A stretch of DNA of 64,000 nucleotides. Source: Patiria pectinifera. Lineage: Eukaryota; Echinodermata; Asteroidea; Valvatida; Asterinidae. The notes under the pieces were generated by a model. It ran no database searches. It had not been told where the DNA came from and saw only the letters and a list, made by a program, of their open reading frames with translations. The stretch lies in assembly GCA_029964075.1 (NCBI GenBank), contig CM057133.1, positions 10,130,699-10,194,698 of the forward strand, written 5' to 3'. This document shows, piece after piece, positions 12,530-22,837 of the stretch (its first letter is position 1; every line of letters begins with the position of its first letter). The position numbers and the translations under genes were made by a program.

Positions 12530-13060
12530 TGCCCTTGATGGCAATCGAACCGAAGCCACTAGAACTTTGGATGGACCACCCCAATTACGTATAAAGAAAA
12601 CAAAAAAGTAGCCCTGGTCTGGATTTTGGACCGTAGATAAAGGAAGATGGAAAGCAAGAAGTACGTAGCACTATGTAAAGTTGAACCGGGTACCGATTGC
12701 GATAACCCTGGCAAGATTTGAACCGTGGACGCGGGGAGGTAGTAGGAGTAGCACTACGTAAGCTGAGTAACTCCACACAGGCTAGATATAAACCGGTACT
12801 GATTGTGTATGGTATATGCAAGCAAGCAACACAGTGCTTAGTAAAGTAATGCAGTAGCCTGTAACCATGAAGGGATTTGAACCGTGGACTCGGGGAGGTA
12901 GTAGGCAAGGGAAGTAGCACTACGTGAAGCTATGTCAATCCACACAGTCTAAATGCGAACCAGGGACCGACTTTGTAGACGCACTGCAATGTCAATTACA
13001 TTACGCAGAAGTCCTGACTGGATTGGAACCGTAGACATACCGAGGTGGAAGGCAAGGGCG
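12530..13060. repeat. degenerate tandem repeat of about 150 bp with tRNA T-arm-like box
   Basis: Four to five degraded units carry, on the plus strand, a box like GATTTGAACCGTGGAC followed by GGGGAGGTAGTAGG. The box recurs near 12608, 12714, 12872 and 13020. Read on the minus strand it is GTCCACGGTTCAAATC, which resembles a tRNA T-arm or B box. No acceptor stem or A box fits, so this is not a tRNA gene. It may be a decayed tRNA-derived SINE array; that is inference. A second copy lies at 40190-40830. Confidence 0.55.
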
Positions 13061-13693
13061 CATTGTTCCTTCAGACAGCTGTGAATTCACGACATCTTGG
13101 GAAATGAACCACCTCCCACAGGTCAGAGGAAAATAGAGAATCATTTTGTTCAGCTCAATCAATTCTTGATGACGTATGCATGTCATCAATAATTTGATTG
13201 ATCACCTAATGCTTTCACATTCTGCCAAATCGGCTAAATTAAAGTGGTCACCCGTGCCCTTCAAGAAAATCGATTTTTAATTATATTAAACATTTCTTCA
13301 TGTGTATGTTTTATTCCAATAACAAAACTTCCCTTCTTGTTTTTTTTTTTTTACGTCTGCAACCACCTACAAATCGGTTTTTATTTTAGGCACAAGAAAA
13401 AAAAAAACATTCGCTTTGCGAGCAGACTGGCTCCGGTCAGTACATTTTGATACTGATTGTGAGGCGGGGACCAACCTTTCATGCGAGAACGGAGTTATTG
13501 TCTGACGGAATTACTTCGATATTGCAAAGTAATAATTCAATAACTAAACATGGACCGATTTTTTTTCTTCGGTCGATGTCTCATTCCAAAATGAATAATT
13601 TGTGTTTTGCTAGTAAATAACCATTTTTTTTTCATTTCGCAACGCTGTGATTTATATGTCGGCACATTAATGCCATCTTTCTTTATCAGTTAA

Positions 13694-14127
13694 TTAAACA
13701 TAGTGGACATTTGGAAGATTTTGCATGACCACTTGCTTGACACTACCTGCATCTGGACCACGGTAAAAAAGCCAAAACATCTGTAGTTGAGGCAGACAGC
13801 GGAGATGTTCAGTAAGATTCGTTACTCCAGACAATCTGAAGTCATTTCGGGGAACACGAAGCTTTGTCAAACCGTGCCCCTCAGGCAGGATTCTGGTCAA
13901 GCCTGGGACATCATCATCATTCAGTCCACATGTGTCTAATTTCAAAGAAGACAAGGACTGGGGAGCAAGTGAAGCTACACCAGCAAGACGTTGGTGGAGG
14001 TTGGTATCGGACAAAGTTACGCTTTCCAACCGATTACAACCACCCAGTGCATTCCCTAGTCTACTGACTATACTGGAGACCACGAAGTCTCCAATATATC
14101 TTCAAGTCTTATTTCTAAGGTCTCCTT
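13694..14127 (-). pseudogene. remnant LRR part of NLR copy A
   Basis: After the stop of the NACHT reading frame at 14128 the sequence still resembles the C-terminus of copy B (41432-41830). The LRR-like part (SLSSLKLDTCGLNDDDVPGL and onward to NVHYV) remains open from 14083 to 13694. Between the two lie an in-frame TAG, a second stop, a deletion of roughly 120-130 bp relative to copy B and a frame change. Unless an unseen intron bypasses these, the LRRs are no longer translated with the NACHT domain. Confidence 0.8.
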
Positions 14128-15899
14128 CTATTCTGTCACGTTAGACACAAAATAAGTGACTTTGGATGTTCTGATGTCACTCAGTAGCCCCTCCCTCAGC
14201 AGCTTCAGGTCTTTTTGCGATCTACAGAAGATACTAAGATTAGTACGTATTGCAGTGTTGTCACGCAGTAGATCATCAATATCCTTCAGTAGCGCCAATT
14301 CGTCATGCGATCTGCAGCGGACATCGAAGTCCTCAAGTTCTAATAGTGGCCGACGGAGACACCGCAAGTAATAGCGCATGGCTAACAGATCCTCCTGACT
14401 ATCACATTCCGCCCGAGTTGGTCGGTCTAGCTTATCAGCCACATCACATTCAGCATCAGTTGGTCGGTCTAGCTCATCAGCCATTTCGTCAGAACCAGAC
14501 TCGAATACTAACAGGCGCACTAGTTTCGGCAGTTTAACCTCGTCTTTCGAGTCTTCCCGAGCACATTGTTTCTGTACGTGCTCCAGGATGAGCCCAGTAG
14601 CCGGAGACCCCGATGATATGCCGCATGCAAACCGAAGCAGATATTCCATTGCATGGACATTGTACGGATTGATCTGCTGCAACCTTTTATCAAACTCCCC
14701 TTTGTCTGTGTGATGCAAATTGGCCAAGTAGTATGCTGCACTGTACTCCTGAAACGTCCTGTGAAGGAACGTGACTATAACCATCGGGCCGTCTGCACTC
14801 TCGTACGTTTCCTGTTGTATGAAACCACTTTCTCCAGATACATCATCTAAGACAGATGCACAGTCATCGAATTCTTTTTTCGTCAATACGGGTTGGCGGT
14901 TATCAAGTAAACCATCCAACGCAACACGTCCCAGAACTGTAAGTGCACTCTCCAAACGCTGCTTCCAATCTTCTCCACATCGCCGCCGAGCAAGAAACTC
15001 CGTGAATTTTCGGTACAGCTGCGCTAATCGGTCCGGCAATTGCGACTCACCGAATTCGAAAATGTGGCAAACTAACTGACAAATAACTGGAAGATGCGCC
15101 AACTGTTGAAGGTTTTCCTTGTTCCTCATGATTTCCATTAATTTACGTCCCTTACCCTCATCATCTCTAAAATATTTCTTTATGTATTCCTCTGTGTTTG
15201 CCTTTGTGAATCCGGATGTTTCAACACACAAAGACCTGGGGTAACCTTCGACAATATCCTTGACCTTATGTGGCCGCGTTGCTACTAACACGCGGCTTTG
15301 TTGTAAGACCTTCTTGTGCAACACATTGTGCACGCAGTAGACGTCCGTCGAAGGTTCAAGAAACTTTGGCTGAAGTTCGTCTAAACCGTCCAATAAGAAC
15401 ACACTTTTACATTGGTTGCCAGTAATTATCCTGATTAAATCGTCGCGTTGTGGCCGTTCATCTTGCGGAAAGCATTGGTCTAAAATTGCATCAATAATGC
15501 TCGATGTTTTCATTTTTTTCAGCTCGATCCGGAACAAAAGCTTGAATTTGGCAAGTTGGTTAGATGTTGCCCAAGTGTGTGCAATTCTCTTGAAAAGAGT
15601 AGTTTTTCCGAACCCAGCCCCGCCTGAGAGAATAATCATCAAATTCTTTACCTTTTTTGGATTAAGCAAATCTCTCCATGAGTCTAGGGGTATTTTATAA
15701 GGTTTTCGCACAGGAATTTTCCCCTCTCGTGTGGTCAAATCTTCGCTGAAAGACTCTTCGATGGCTTGAAGGAGCTGCAACTCAGTATAAAGCTCATCAA
15801 CTTCTGCTATCGATCTTGAGGGGTTAACTGGCCGTTTGGGGATGAATAAAGTCTTGTACACATTTCGCAACTGTTCCTGGACAAGTCGCAGCACCGCTC
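14128..15899 (-). CDS. NLR copy A exon 3: NACHT domain
   Basis: The acceptor is tcaacag, ending at 15900 on the minus strand; the same acceptor is present in copy B. The exon enters in phase 1. The long open frame covers the pre-NACHT region, P-loop, Walker B, winged helix and a repeat-containing linker. That linker holds the tandem pair ADELDRPTDAECDV / ADKLDRPTRAECDS, a 42-bp duplication at about 14401-14484, of which copy B has a single unit. The stop TAG is at 14128-14130. Confidence 0.93.
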
Positions 15900-18800
15900 C
15901 TGTTGATTAAATGATTATAATAAAGATCGATTTTATTTCAGCTTGAAAATTATTATAGTTTTACAAAACAGACCTCATTCACCTCCTCAGAAATGATTGA
16001 TTTTGCCATCTTGACAAGATAATATTTTATTTCTGAAATATGTTGTTTTATTAGTCTTATCTTTTCAAGATGACCGGTTTAATCACTCATTCAAAACAAT
16101 ATGAACATATTGTCAGCACCGGCACTCTCTACTAAACGGAAATAAAACTTTTTTTTACGCTGAAGTAGTCCTATCTTTCTTTCTGTATGATTTTGTCCTC
16201 CATTATAACCACATTTTTTCCTTCCTGCAATATTTATTGAAGAATAATATTCGGAGAACCAAAGATACTGTGTCTATGGTTGCGTAAATATGATCAGTAA
16301 TGTGCCTTTACAAAAATAAGTAAATTAATAAATAAACAAATAACTAGAAATGTGTTTGTGGACAAACACAAGCTGTTTCGGATATTTGAAATATTCTGTG
16401 CACGTGATGAACAATTTTTTATTTATTTTATTTTAAATCTTTAGACAGTTCATAAGTACAATCTAAAATGCAAGCAGGGGCTGTCACGGAATGAACAAAA
16501 GTATAAAAACTGTCATCAAATGATGTGCTCATCCATACCCCTGATTACAAATTAAGGTAAAATTACAAAGATTCAGATAGAAATCGATAATGATAACCGA
16601 AATGAAAAAACAAACCCAAAAACTGGAAAATATCAAGAAGACCCCCTCCACATCAAAAAGAAAAAACGCACCAAAACAATGGCCACCCCAGAACTGTATA
16701 AACAGGACTAAAGACAATTGGAATTCCCATCCAAGTAAAAAAAAAAAATCAAAAAAAGGGCTAAAAAAAAGAACTGTAAAAAGGGATGGGGAAAAAAAGG
16801 CTGATAAAAATGACAAAACCTTACAAAACGGGCCACATGTTATAACAATTAAAAATTGCTAAAACTCTCCAACAACCGAGCTCTGAATACTTTAAAAGAC
16901 TCTTCCACAAGACTGTTTCGAATCCCCCCATCAAGCTCGGAAAAAGCCTTAGGAAAACGAACTACCCCACAGTATTTGTACGCGTCAGTACGAGCTTTGT
17001 TATGGTGAAAAGTTAAAACATCCTCGTGTCTGCAGTTAACTAAAAATGAATCAATAAAATCATTCATAAAATCAGATCTAGGGGAAACTAACAGTTTGGC
17101 TATGAAGGACAAATTCAAATACTCCCTCCTGCTTTCAACAGGTATTAACCCCAAAGATGCCATCCTGTCTTCATACGACTGCTCTAAATAACCCTGACGC
17201 AGTATCATGCGAGTGGCTTTTCGCTGCACAGATTCAAGTAGATTGATATGCTTTACCCGATAAACCCACCAGACTGGTGAACAGTAAAACAACACTGGTA
17301 GAACAGTAAAACAATCAGTGACGTCAATAAAAATGTCATCTATAACAGCACATTATACGTACATGTTAAGTTACAACCAAATCGAACATATAGGTCTGTA
17401 AATATAGGCCTATAAAGGACAAAATGACACTTTAAGGGACGTACATCACTTGAATTTTCATCTTTAACACATCTCGGCATTAGTGCGATCACAAATTTCT
17501 TCTAGGACCATCTGTGGGTGGTAGTCTAATTGTGTACCAAGTCCAACGTCAATCGGATTTACAAAAGTGCCAAAAGTATACTGTTTTAAAATGTGTACAA
17601 ACCCTATGGGGAAAAAATACATCTTTAATGTAACGTATCCCAACACATGATGACGTCACGATCAAAAATTTCTTCTAGGGCCATCTGTGGGTGGTGGGCT
17701 AAGTGTGTACTAAGTCTAAAGTCCATCGAATTTCCGAAAGTACCAAAGTGGAGTGTTTTAAAACGTGCATAAACCCTATGGGGGGAATGCATCTTTAATG
17801 TGACGTAACCTGACACCCGATAATGCCACAATCATGAATTTCTTCTAGAACCATCTGTGGGTGGTGGTCTAAGTATGTATCAAGTCTGAGGTTGATAGGA
17901 TTTACAAAGGTGCCAAAGTGGAGTGTTTTAAAACGTGTACAAAACCTATGGAGAAAAAGTCTGAAAAAGGAGAAGAAAAAAAAAGGAAAAAAAAGAAAAA
18001 GAAAAAGACAAAAAAAGACAAAAAAAGAAGAAGGAAAAAAAAAAAAATCTTGACGAAAACAAGAGCTGTTTCGATGTTTACACCGATACAGCTAAATATG
18101 ATAACACCAATTCACCGCGCTGACGATCGAGCTTTTGATAATGTATTACATGGGAAGGTTCTATTTGCGTTTTTCAGAATTGTTATATGCAAGCGTGAAA
18201 AGACCTCCGTCTAATGCAAACATTGCCTGAGATGTTTATAATAATAACTGTTATCACTTCCCAAAGAGTATCGCAACCCCGATATAGGGCCTACAGACGC
18301 CGCGGGACGGATGAGCGGAAAATAGGGGTGCAGCTGCTAATAGCAAGCGACAATTTAGTCCTATATGGCCGAGGACAGAATAACAAGTGTGACGATACGT
18401 TGCACAAACTGTTAACAGAACTTTATTCTTTGCAATATCGGTTTTTGTGTGTGATGAAATTGACGTTATCGTGAAACACTGAGATATCCTTACCCGTGTC
18501 AGCATTCAATGTGTTTAATTTTATCCGTTCCTCCGGTGATGATGGTTGTTGCCCATTTCCTGGATACAGGTGTATAGATCGAGAACAAATTGCCAACAAT
18601 AAACCGACGCATGAATCATCGTTTTAAATACATCAAGTTAATATAAGATTTCATAACAAACGTTTATTCCGATATCAAATTATCTGAATTTGTTCATTGA
18701 ATGAATACTTAGGCCTTGGATGTTTATGACTATCATCGTCACTGAATACGTTTAGATCTCAGAGAATACTATTGTTAATTTTAAAGCTCTACTGTCTATC

Positions 18801-19661
18801 TTCTCTTTTTATTAACACACTAGAGCCATGCCTAAGATTTGGCAAAATTGCAAGTCTTGTTCTGCTAAAACAAGGAAAAGTGCTTTAATGTGCCGGGGAT
18901 CCGATATCGTTTTATTCTTAATATAACACGCATTTTAGAAATGACTTCGATTTCCTTTCTTAAATGTTTCTTCGTTTCAAAATACAAATATCCACCTACC
19001 TACACGTTGTCTGCGTTTCTTATAGCATTCATCTGCAATAACACACACAAAATTCCATCACAGTTTTGTAAGAATCAGGAAACAATTTTATTAGGGCACA
19101 ACCACCGTCAGTGAACTTCTGTGATAATCAAAGTGATAATTTATTCCTGGTATAATTGATTTAAATTTTGTAATATTTAAAAAGGAACATCAAAATTTTG
19201 TAGCATGGCCGTGTAGCACATACAAATCACAAACGTACAAACATAATAAAGAACGCGAGCAGAGACTCAAATCCTATGAAATCATGACGTCACTTTCTGT
19301 AATTTCCTGTGATGATATTGGTTATCTGGTTTCAAGGCAAAATAGATTTGGAAGACTGTATATTACAGACCAAGATTCACTCCTGATGGCGCAAGCCCTA
19401 TTAACGAGGTAAACGAGTTGGAAGGAATGACAGTCATTTCCAATTTTAACATTTATACCAATAGGAATATCACTTACATATCGATACTATCAATCCCGCC
19501 AATACACCAAGTGCACCGATAATTGACGTCACTATGATAATGATCTTGAAAATGTCCTCCAAGCCAGCAAACCCGCCACTCCCAGTTGCAAGTGTACTGC
19601 CAATTCCTCCAACTGCAGATGGCGTATTTGTAGTAGTATTCATGCCGTCAAACTCTGCCAT
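14128..19661 (-). CDS. NLR copy A: membrane-anchored NACHT protein, truncated before LRRs
   Basis: Predicted join on the minus strand 19661-19478, 19032-19000, 15899-14128: 1989 nt, 662 residues. Exon 1 gives a 36-residue Ser/Thr/Gly-rich N-terminus with one N-x-T sequon (Asn8) and a transmembrane segment (about 37-61). Exon 2 adds a basic stretch (ECYKKRRQRV). Exon 3 holds the NACHT ATPase: Walker A GGAGFGKT at 165-172, Walker B VFLLDGLDEL at 239-248, a sensor-like VLVATRPHK, and the winged-helix motif FLHRTFQEYSAAYY. NACHT proteins are nucleotide-dependent oligomerisation switches in innate immunity. No Death, CARD or Pyrin domain is seen; the anchor takes their place. Compared with copy B it carries a 14-residue internal duplication and stops before the LRRs. 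It may be a degenerating paralogue or a short signalling form. The exon joins are inferred; the NACHT call is firm. Confidence 0.72.
16410..17310 (-). mobile_element. 5'-truncated non-LTR retrotransposon (LINE) 3' end
   Basis: The open frame 17295-16849 (minus) encodes the C-terminal end of a LINE reverse transcriptase: FYCSPVWWVYRVKHINLLE, then VQRKATRMIL, then SYEDRMASLGLIPVESRREY. This series (CSPVW, LE-x-VQR-x-ATR, Y-x-x-R-x-x-x-LGL-x-x-x-x-x-RR) is typical of Jockey/CR1-type elements. Downstream on the minus strand is a T-rich 3' region ending in AATAAAATAAATAAAAAAT near 16411-16440. The rest of the element is absent, as expected for 5' truncation. It lies in intron 2 of NLR copy A; copy B lacks it. 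Confidence 0.83.
17400..17960. repeat. tandem repeat, about 170 bp x 3
   Basis: Three units each begin with a block like AATTTCTTCTAGGACCATCTG (near 17495, 17668 and 17838) and continue with GTGGGTGGT, a TAAGTC(C/T) region, GTTTTAAAACGTG and CCTATGGGGA. The period is about 170-173 bp. Copy B lacks the array. It lies in intron 2 of NLR copy A. Confidence 0.85.
17951..18050 (+). repeat. purine-rich low-complexity tract
   Basis: An almost uninterrupted A/G run with AAAAAG and AAGAAGG motifs, directly after the 170-bp array. Frames through it read as poly-Lys/Glu and are not genes. Confidence 0.9.
18105..18999. other. intron sequence shared with 44125-45392
   Basis: Non-coding sequence collinear with copy B (for example the block starting ccaattcaccgcgctgac at 18108 and near 44127). 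Copy B has extra DNA at about 44240-44655 that is missing here. Similarity continues through exon 2 and fades soon after it. Confidence 0.65.
19000..19032 (-). CDS. NLR copy A exon 2: basic juxtamembrane exon
   Basis: A 33-nt exon with acceptor ttgcag and donor gtaggt, phase 1 on both sides, encoding Y-ECYKKRRQRV-G across the joins. Copy B has the same acceptor context, the same length and the same phases, with a stronger donor (gtaagg). The net positive charge just after the membrane segment fits a cytoplasmic position by the positive-inside rule. It is too short to stand alone; support comes from the paralogue and the frame. Confidence 0.66.
   Translation of the reverse strand: MNAIRNADNV
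19478..19661 (-). CDS. NLR copy A exon 1: N-terminus and transmembrane anchor
   Basis: The ATG is in the context acagaaATGGCAG, nearly identical to copy B (atagaaATGGCAG), which decides the start. The exon encodes MAEFDGMNTTTNTPSAVGG and onward, then a strongly hydrophobic segment (KIIIIVTSIIGALGVLAGL). The donor gtaagt starts at 19477 in phase 1. There is no cleavable signal peptide, so a type III single-pass protein with N-terminus outside or luminal is predicted. Assignment to the NLR gene is by frame and by the parallel exon upstream of copy B; it could also be the first exon of another minus-strand gene. Confidence 0.64.
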
Positions 19662-20569
19662 TTCTGTTCTTACCGACTCCTTTAAAAAAAACCCCGAAAG
19701 TTAGGGGCGCGAATTATAAGTGAGCTACATGTACATGCCGGGGTGTTTGTTAGGAACCATCAGAAATGGTGTGGGTGTAGGATACGTATGCAGCTTGGAA
19801 AAGTAGCTTGTTAAATCACCACTAGGCCTGTTCGTGGTTATTTCATCTGGCACATTGTGGGCAATGTGCATTTCACTTCAACATGTATTATGTTTAGATG
19901 TGGTATTCTTGATATAACCATACAACATGGGGATATGACAAGCTGCAGAGTGTGTCCCCTAAAACACAAACCCTCAAGGCGCCCTCTTTTTCAAAGCTTT
20001 GAAAAATACATTGAAAATTAGCAGAGTATATAGTTCATTGGCTTTTTAACAATGAACTAATCTCTCCATTCGGGTAAATATTTATTGAGTTATGCCCAAT
20101 TAATTTTACAAAGTGCCAACGATTTTTTTTCATTCTGTCCATGGTCCTTATTGTCATTTATTAGGAATTCAATAAGTTCGGGGTAGTTTTGCTTTCTTAA
20201 TTTTTTTTATCTTTTCTTCTTTAGTCGATTCTTTTTAATTGTAAACTTTTTGCAACAATGGTCATTTTTCCATTTGGAACAAATGGTAGTCCTGAAAAGG
20301 ACTATTTGGTTAACTTCTTAGATGTTTGCTGTACTCTGTACATGGTAGACTCTCTCACGGATGCGATTATTGCGGCAGTCAAAATATCAGTCACCGTGGA
20401 CAAAATAAGAAACGACACTTTTTTCAATTGGCCAACACTCAATTAATATTTTTCTGATTGGAAAGATTTGTTCTTTAATCAACAAAAGCTAGTGAACTAT
20501 GTTTCCAAAAATCATTTAATTTGCATTTTTTTTTAAAGTAGTGAACAAGATGGTTCGGTTGCGTGTGTC
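19662..20569. other. region upstream of NLR copy A, nothing recognised
   Basis: This would hold the promoter and any untranslated exon of copy A. No TATA box or initiator can be assigned with confidence, and there is no similarity to the region upstream of copy B. Confidence 0.5.
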
Positions 20570-21655
20570 ACAACCTGCGGTTTTTCTGAGCCACATATGC
20601 ATCCCATACGCGTATATACCGTAAATTGTATTCCACTGGACATGTACAAGTACAAGATTGGTGAGGCTAACCACTCTGAAATTTCAAAGCTAATTCTTAA
20701 CATAATGAAAAATGTCTTTTCCCCGCTCCTGTCTTTCTTCTTACTTTTTTCCTGCATAATATCATCACTCAATAGTTCAAATCTTGATTCACTGATTCAG
20801 AGAAGCCTTTGATCTTTTTATTCGTTGACCGCAACGCCCCATCCTCTTCTTTGGAATACCCTGGATCCACCACTGAAACCACGTGCTTTGCATCCATACT
20901 TATTCAGTGTTCAACAATGAAACGATGATTAAGAAGTATAGCCAACAAATCAAAGAAAGTTGAAACTCCTACGCACCACTTGTATTAAAGTAAAGATGTA
21001 AGGTCTTAATAGGGTCTGAGCAAAATCAATTGGTTTTGTTTTAATTTCTAACGAAAAGTTAAACACAACTTTGCGATTGCAATAGCAAATACCAAACCTA
21101 TACCATTCAGATGATAAGGTGTTTGGGCTGTAACCTCTTAGATAATTTAATGTGACATTTGAATTTGAATGTTTAAATTGATAGTTTGAATTTCTTTTTC
21201 GGTTGATGGTCCCACTATCTGTCCGTGAATCGCTTTGTCTCAAGTTTCTGTTTTGTGTCTGATTTTTGTTTTGTTAATTGGCCGATTCATGAGGTGATTG
21301 TTGGCTGGTCGGTCGGTTTGTTGGTCAATTATTTACTCGTTTCCATTTTATTCCGTGCGCTAAGCAACCTGTATATATTTTGTTTTATGTTTCACATTTT
21401 TTCCATCTTGGCTGATTCATTGTCCCAATTTTGACTGCTTTGATTGGACCTTGATGCTGTGTATAATAATGGTGTTTATCCTGATGTTATCTGCGTTAAG
21501 TTTAGTTAAAATTAGTTGATTAGATCAAGGAAATATCTTCGAATTCATTGAATTAAATAAAAGCGGTTAGCACCTTCTAAAAGCGACTTTTCAAAACTGA
21601 TATTACTCTTTTCCCTGTTATTTTTTTGGTTAACGATGCCTTTCCCGTGCTATTT
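20570..21655. repeat. higher-order repeat block R1, first copy
   Basis: Collinear with 30690-31690. Shared landmarks include cttaacataatgaaaaa, gaccgcaacgccccatcctc, ggtcttaatagggtctgagc, and gattgttggctggtcggtcg. Related but more diverged fragments are at 51340-51790 and 57250-57680. Open frames inside (for example 21225-21434) exist in both copies but show no domain. Confidence 0.82.
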
Positions 21656-22130
21656 TCGAGCTCCCCCTCGAAAATAGATATTTTTCAAGTGTCATTTCCC
21701 TAGCGATATAAAGGTTATTCACTTCTGAATGAGACATCGAACGATTATATTTATTGGCTGTCAGATAAACATTCGACTCTGTCAGGGCGGGTCATTTTGT
21801 GTGCAAAAATGTAAGCCATTTTTTCAAAGGGTTGCAGACGCCTGAAATTGCATGGCCTGTCAGCGGCTGATTAGTGGAGGGCCCCTTTCAGCCACTGACT
21901 AAAGTTATGATGCTAGTAAAATGGGGCCAAACCAACATATCAAATGTTGTGTATTCTCAAATTGCCTCATAATGCTGGAGAAAACCTTACAGATTTCAAC
22001 ATTTTATGGGGGATGCCCGTGCCCTTGGCACGCGTCAAACCCCCCCCCCCTATATCACCCACCGTCTCCTCAAAGCTAGGTCCGCATCTGCATTCATAGC
22101 CCATCCCAATACTACAACAATACTGCGACA
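21656..22130. repeat. insert in R1/R2 with a hAT-like right end
   Basis: Absent from the second R1-R2 copy, where the flanks are joined at about 31691. It holds ataatgctggagaaaac, a run of C near 22040-22052 and the end GCTAGGTCCGCATCTG near 22075-22091. The same series occurs at 55660-55785 (CTAGATCCGCACCTG). It resembles the right half of the CAGGGGCGGATCC MITE family. Confidence 0.6.
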
Positions 22131-22837
22131 ATCATTTCATGCATAGCCGCTGCGTTTCATGTCAAAACTGTCAATTATTAACCACAAGTATAGAAGCAGG
22201 TCTGCCTATGTTAATGCGTTGGGGATCAAAGTTCATCGTCTAGATGCCGAGTGTATTTTACGCTGGTATGGAAGTCTGGTAGTATCGCAGGAGTCCTGCC
22301 ATATGGTGCTTTGTTCAAGTAGATATGCAGTACGCGGTCTATTACGAAAATGGATGAATAATCGCTATTACACATGTATTGTTCAGACGTGTATCGTTCA
22401 TTAAAACATAAGTCCACACAGTGAATGTAATGCCTACCCACGGACACACACACACATAAATAGGCATTGAAGTGGGGTACTTCCTTTGTTCTCGTGTACT
22501 AAATTTTTGCAATGTCGCGCACTAATTTCAAAACGCTCTTCTTTATAACCAGAATTAATTTCCACGGCTGAAATTTGGACTTAATATCCCTTTTCGAAAA
22601 CTCTTTCATTTGCGACTGATCAAGCCACCTTGGAAATTCCTAGTTTTTGAGTAAAATCCATATATCTATTTCGTAAAAAAAACCCTGGTGGGGTACCAAA
22701 ACGGTATCCCGCAAGTCGGTGGGCATTCCTTGTGGGGTACCTCCGATTGTTCCGGTACCCCATAAGGCATTGTTTATACGTTCACACCCGTACACACAGA
22801 GGATTTAACAAGGTCAGATACTGCCACTGTAGTTGTC
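22131..22837. repeat. higher-order repeat block R2, first copy
   Basis: Collinear with 31692-32399; a more diverged third copy is at 55820-56090. It includes the frame starting near 22159 (ECILRWYGSLVVSQESCHM), kept in both copies but without a recognised domain, and paired GGGGTACC motifs at 22690-22770 that could form a hairpin. Confidence 0.8.

Noticed and set aside
12690..12900. tRNA genes on the minus strand
   Set aside because: Only a T-arm-like box; no acceptor stem, D-arm or anticodon arm can be folded around it.
16849..17295. Host gene on the minus strand
   Set aside because: Motifs are those of a LINE reverse transcriptase C-terminus with a typical A/T-rich 3' tail.
17918..18214. 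Lys-rich frame
   Set aside because: Low-complexity purine tract.
21225..21434. Hydrophobic 69-codon frame, also present at 31267-31479
   Set aside because: Starts at GTG and lies wholly in repeat block R1; conservation reflects the repeat, and no domain is seen.
22159..22404. Frame with ECILRWYGSLVVSQESCHM, also at 31780
   Set aside because: Part of repeat block R2; broken in the third copy near 55900.
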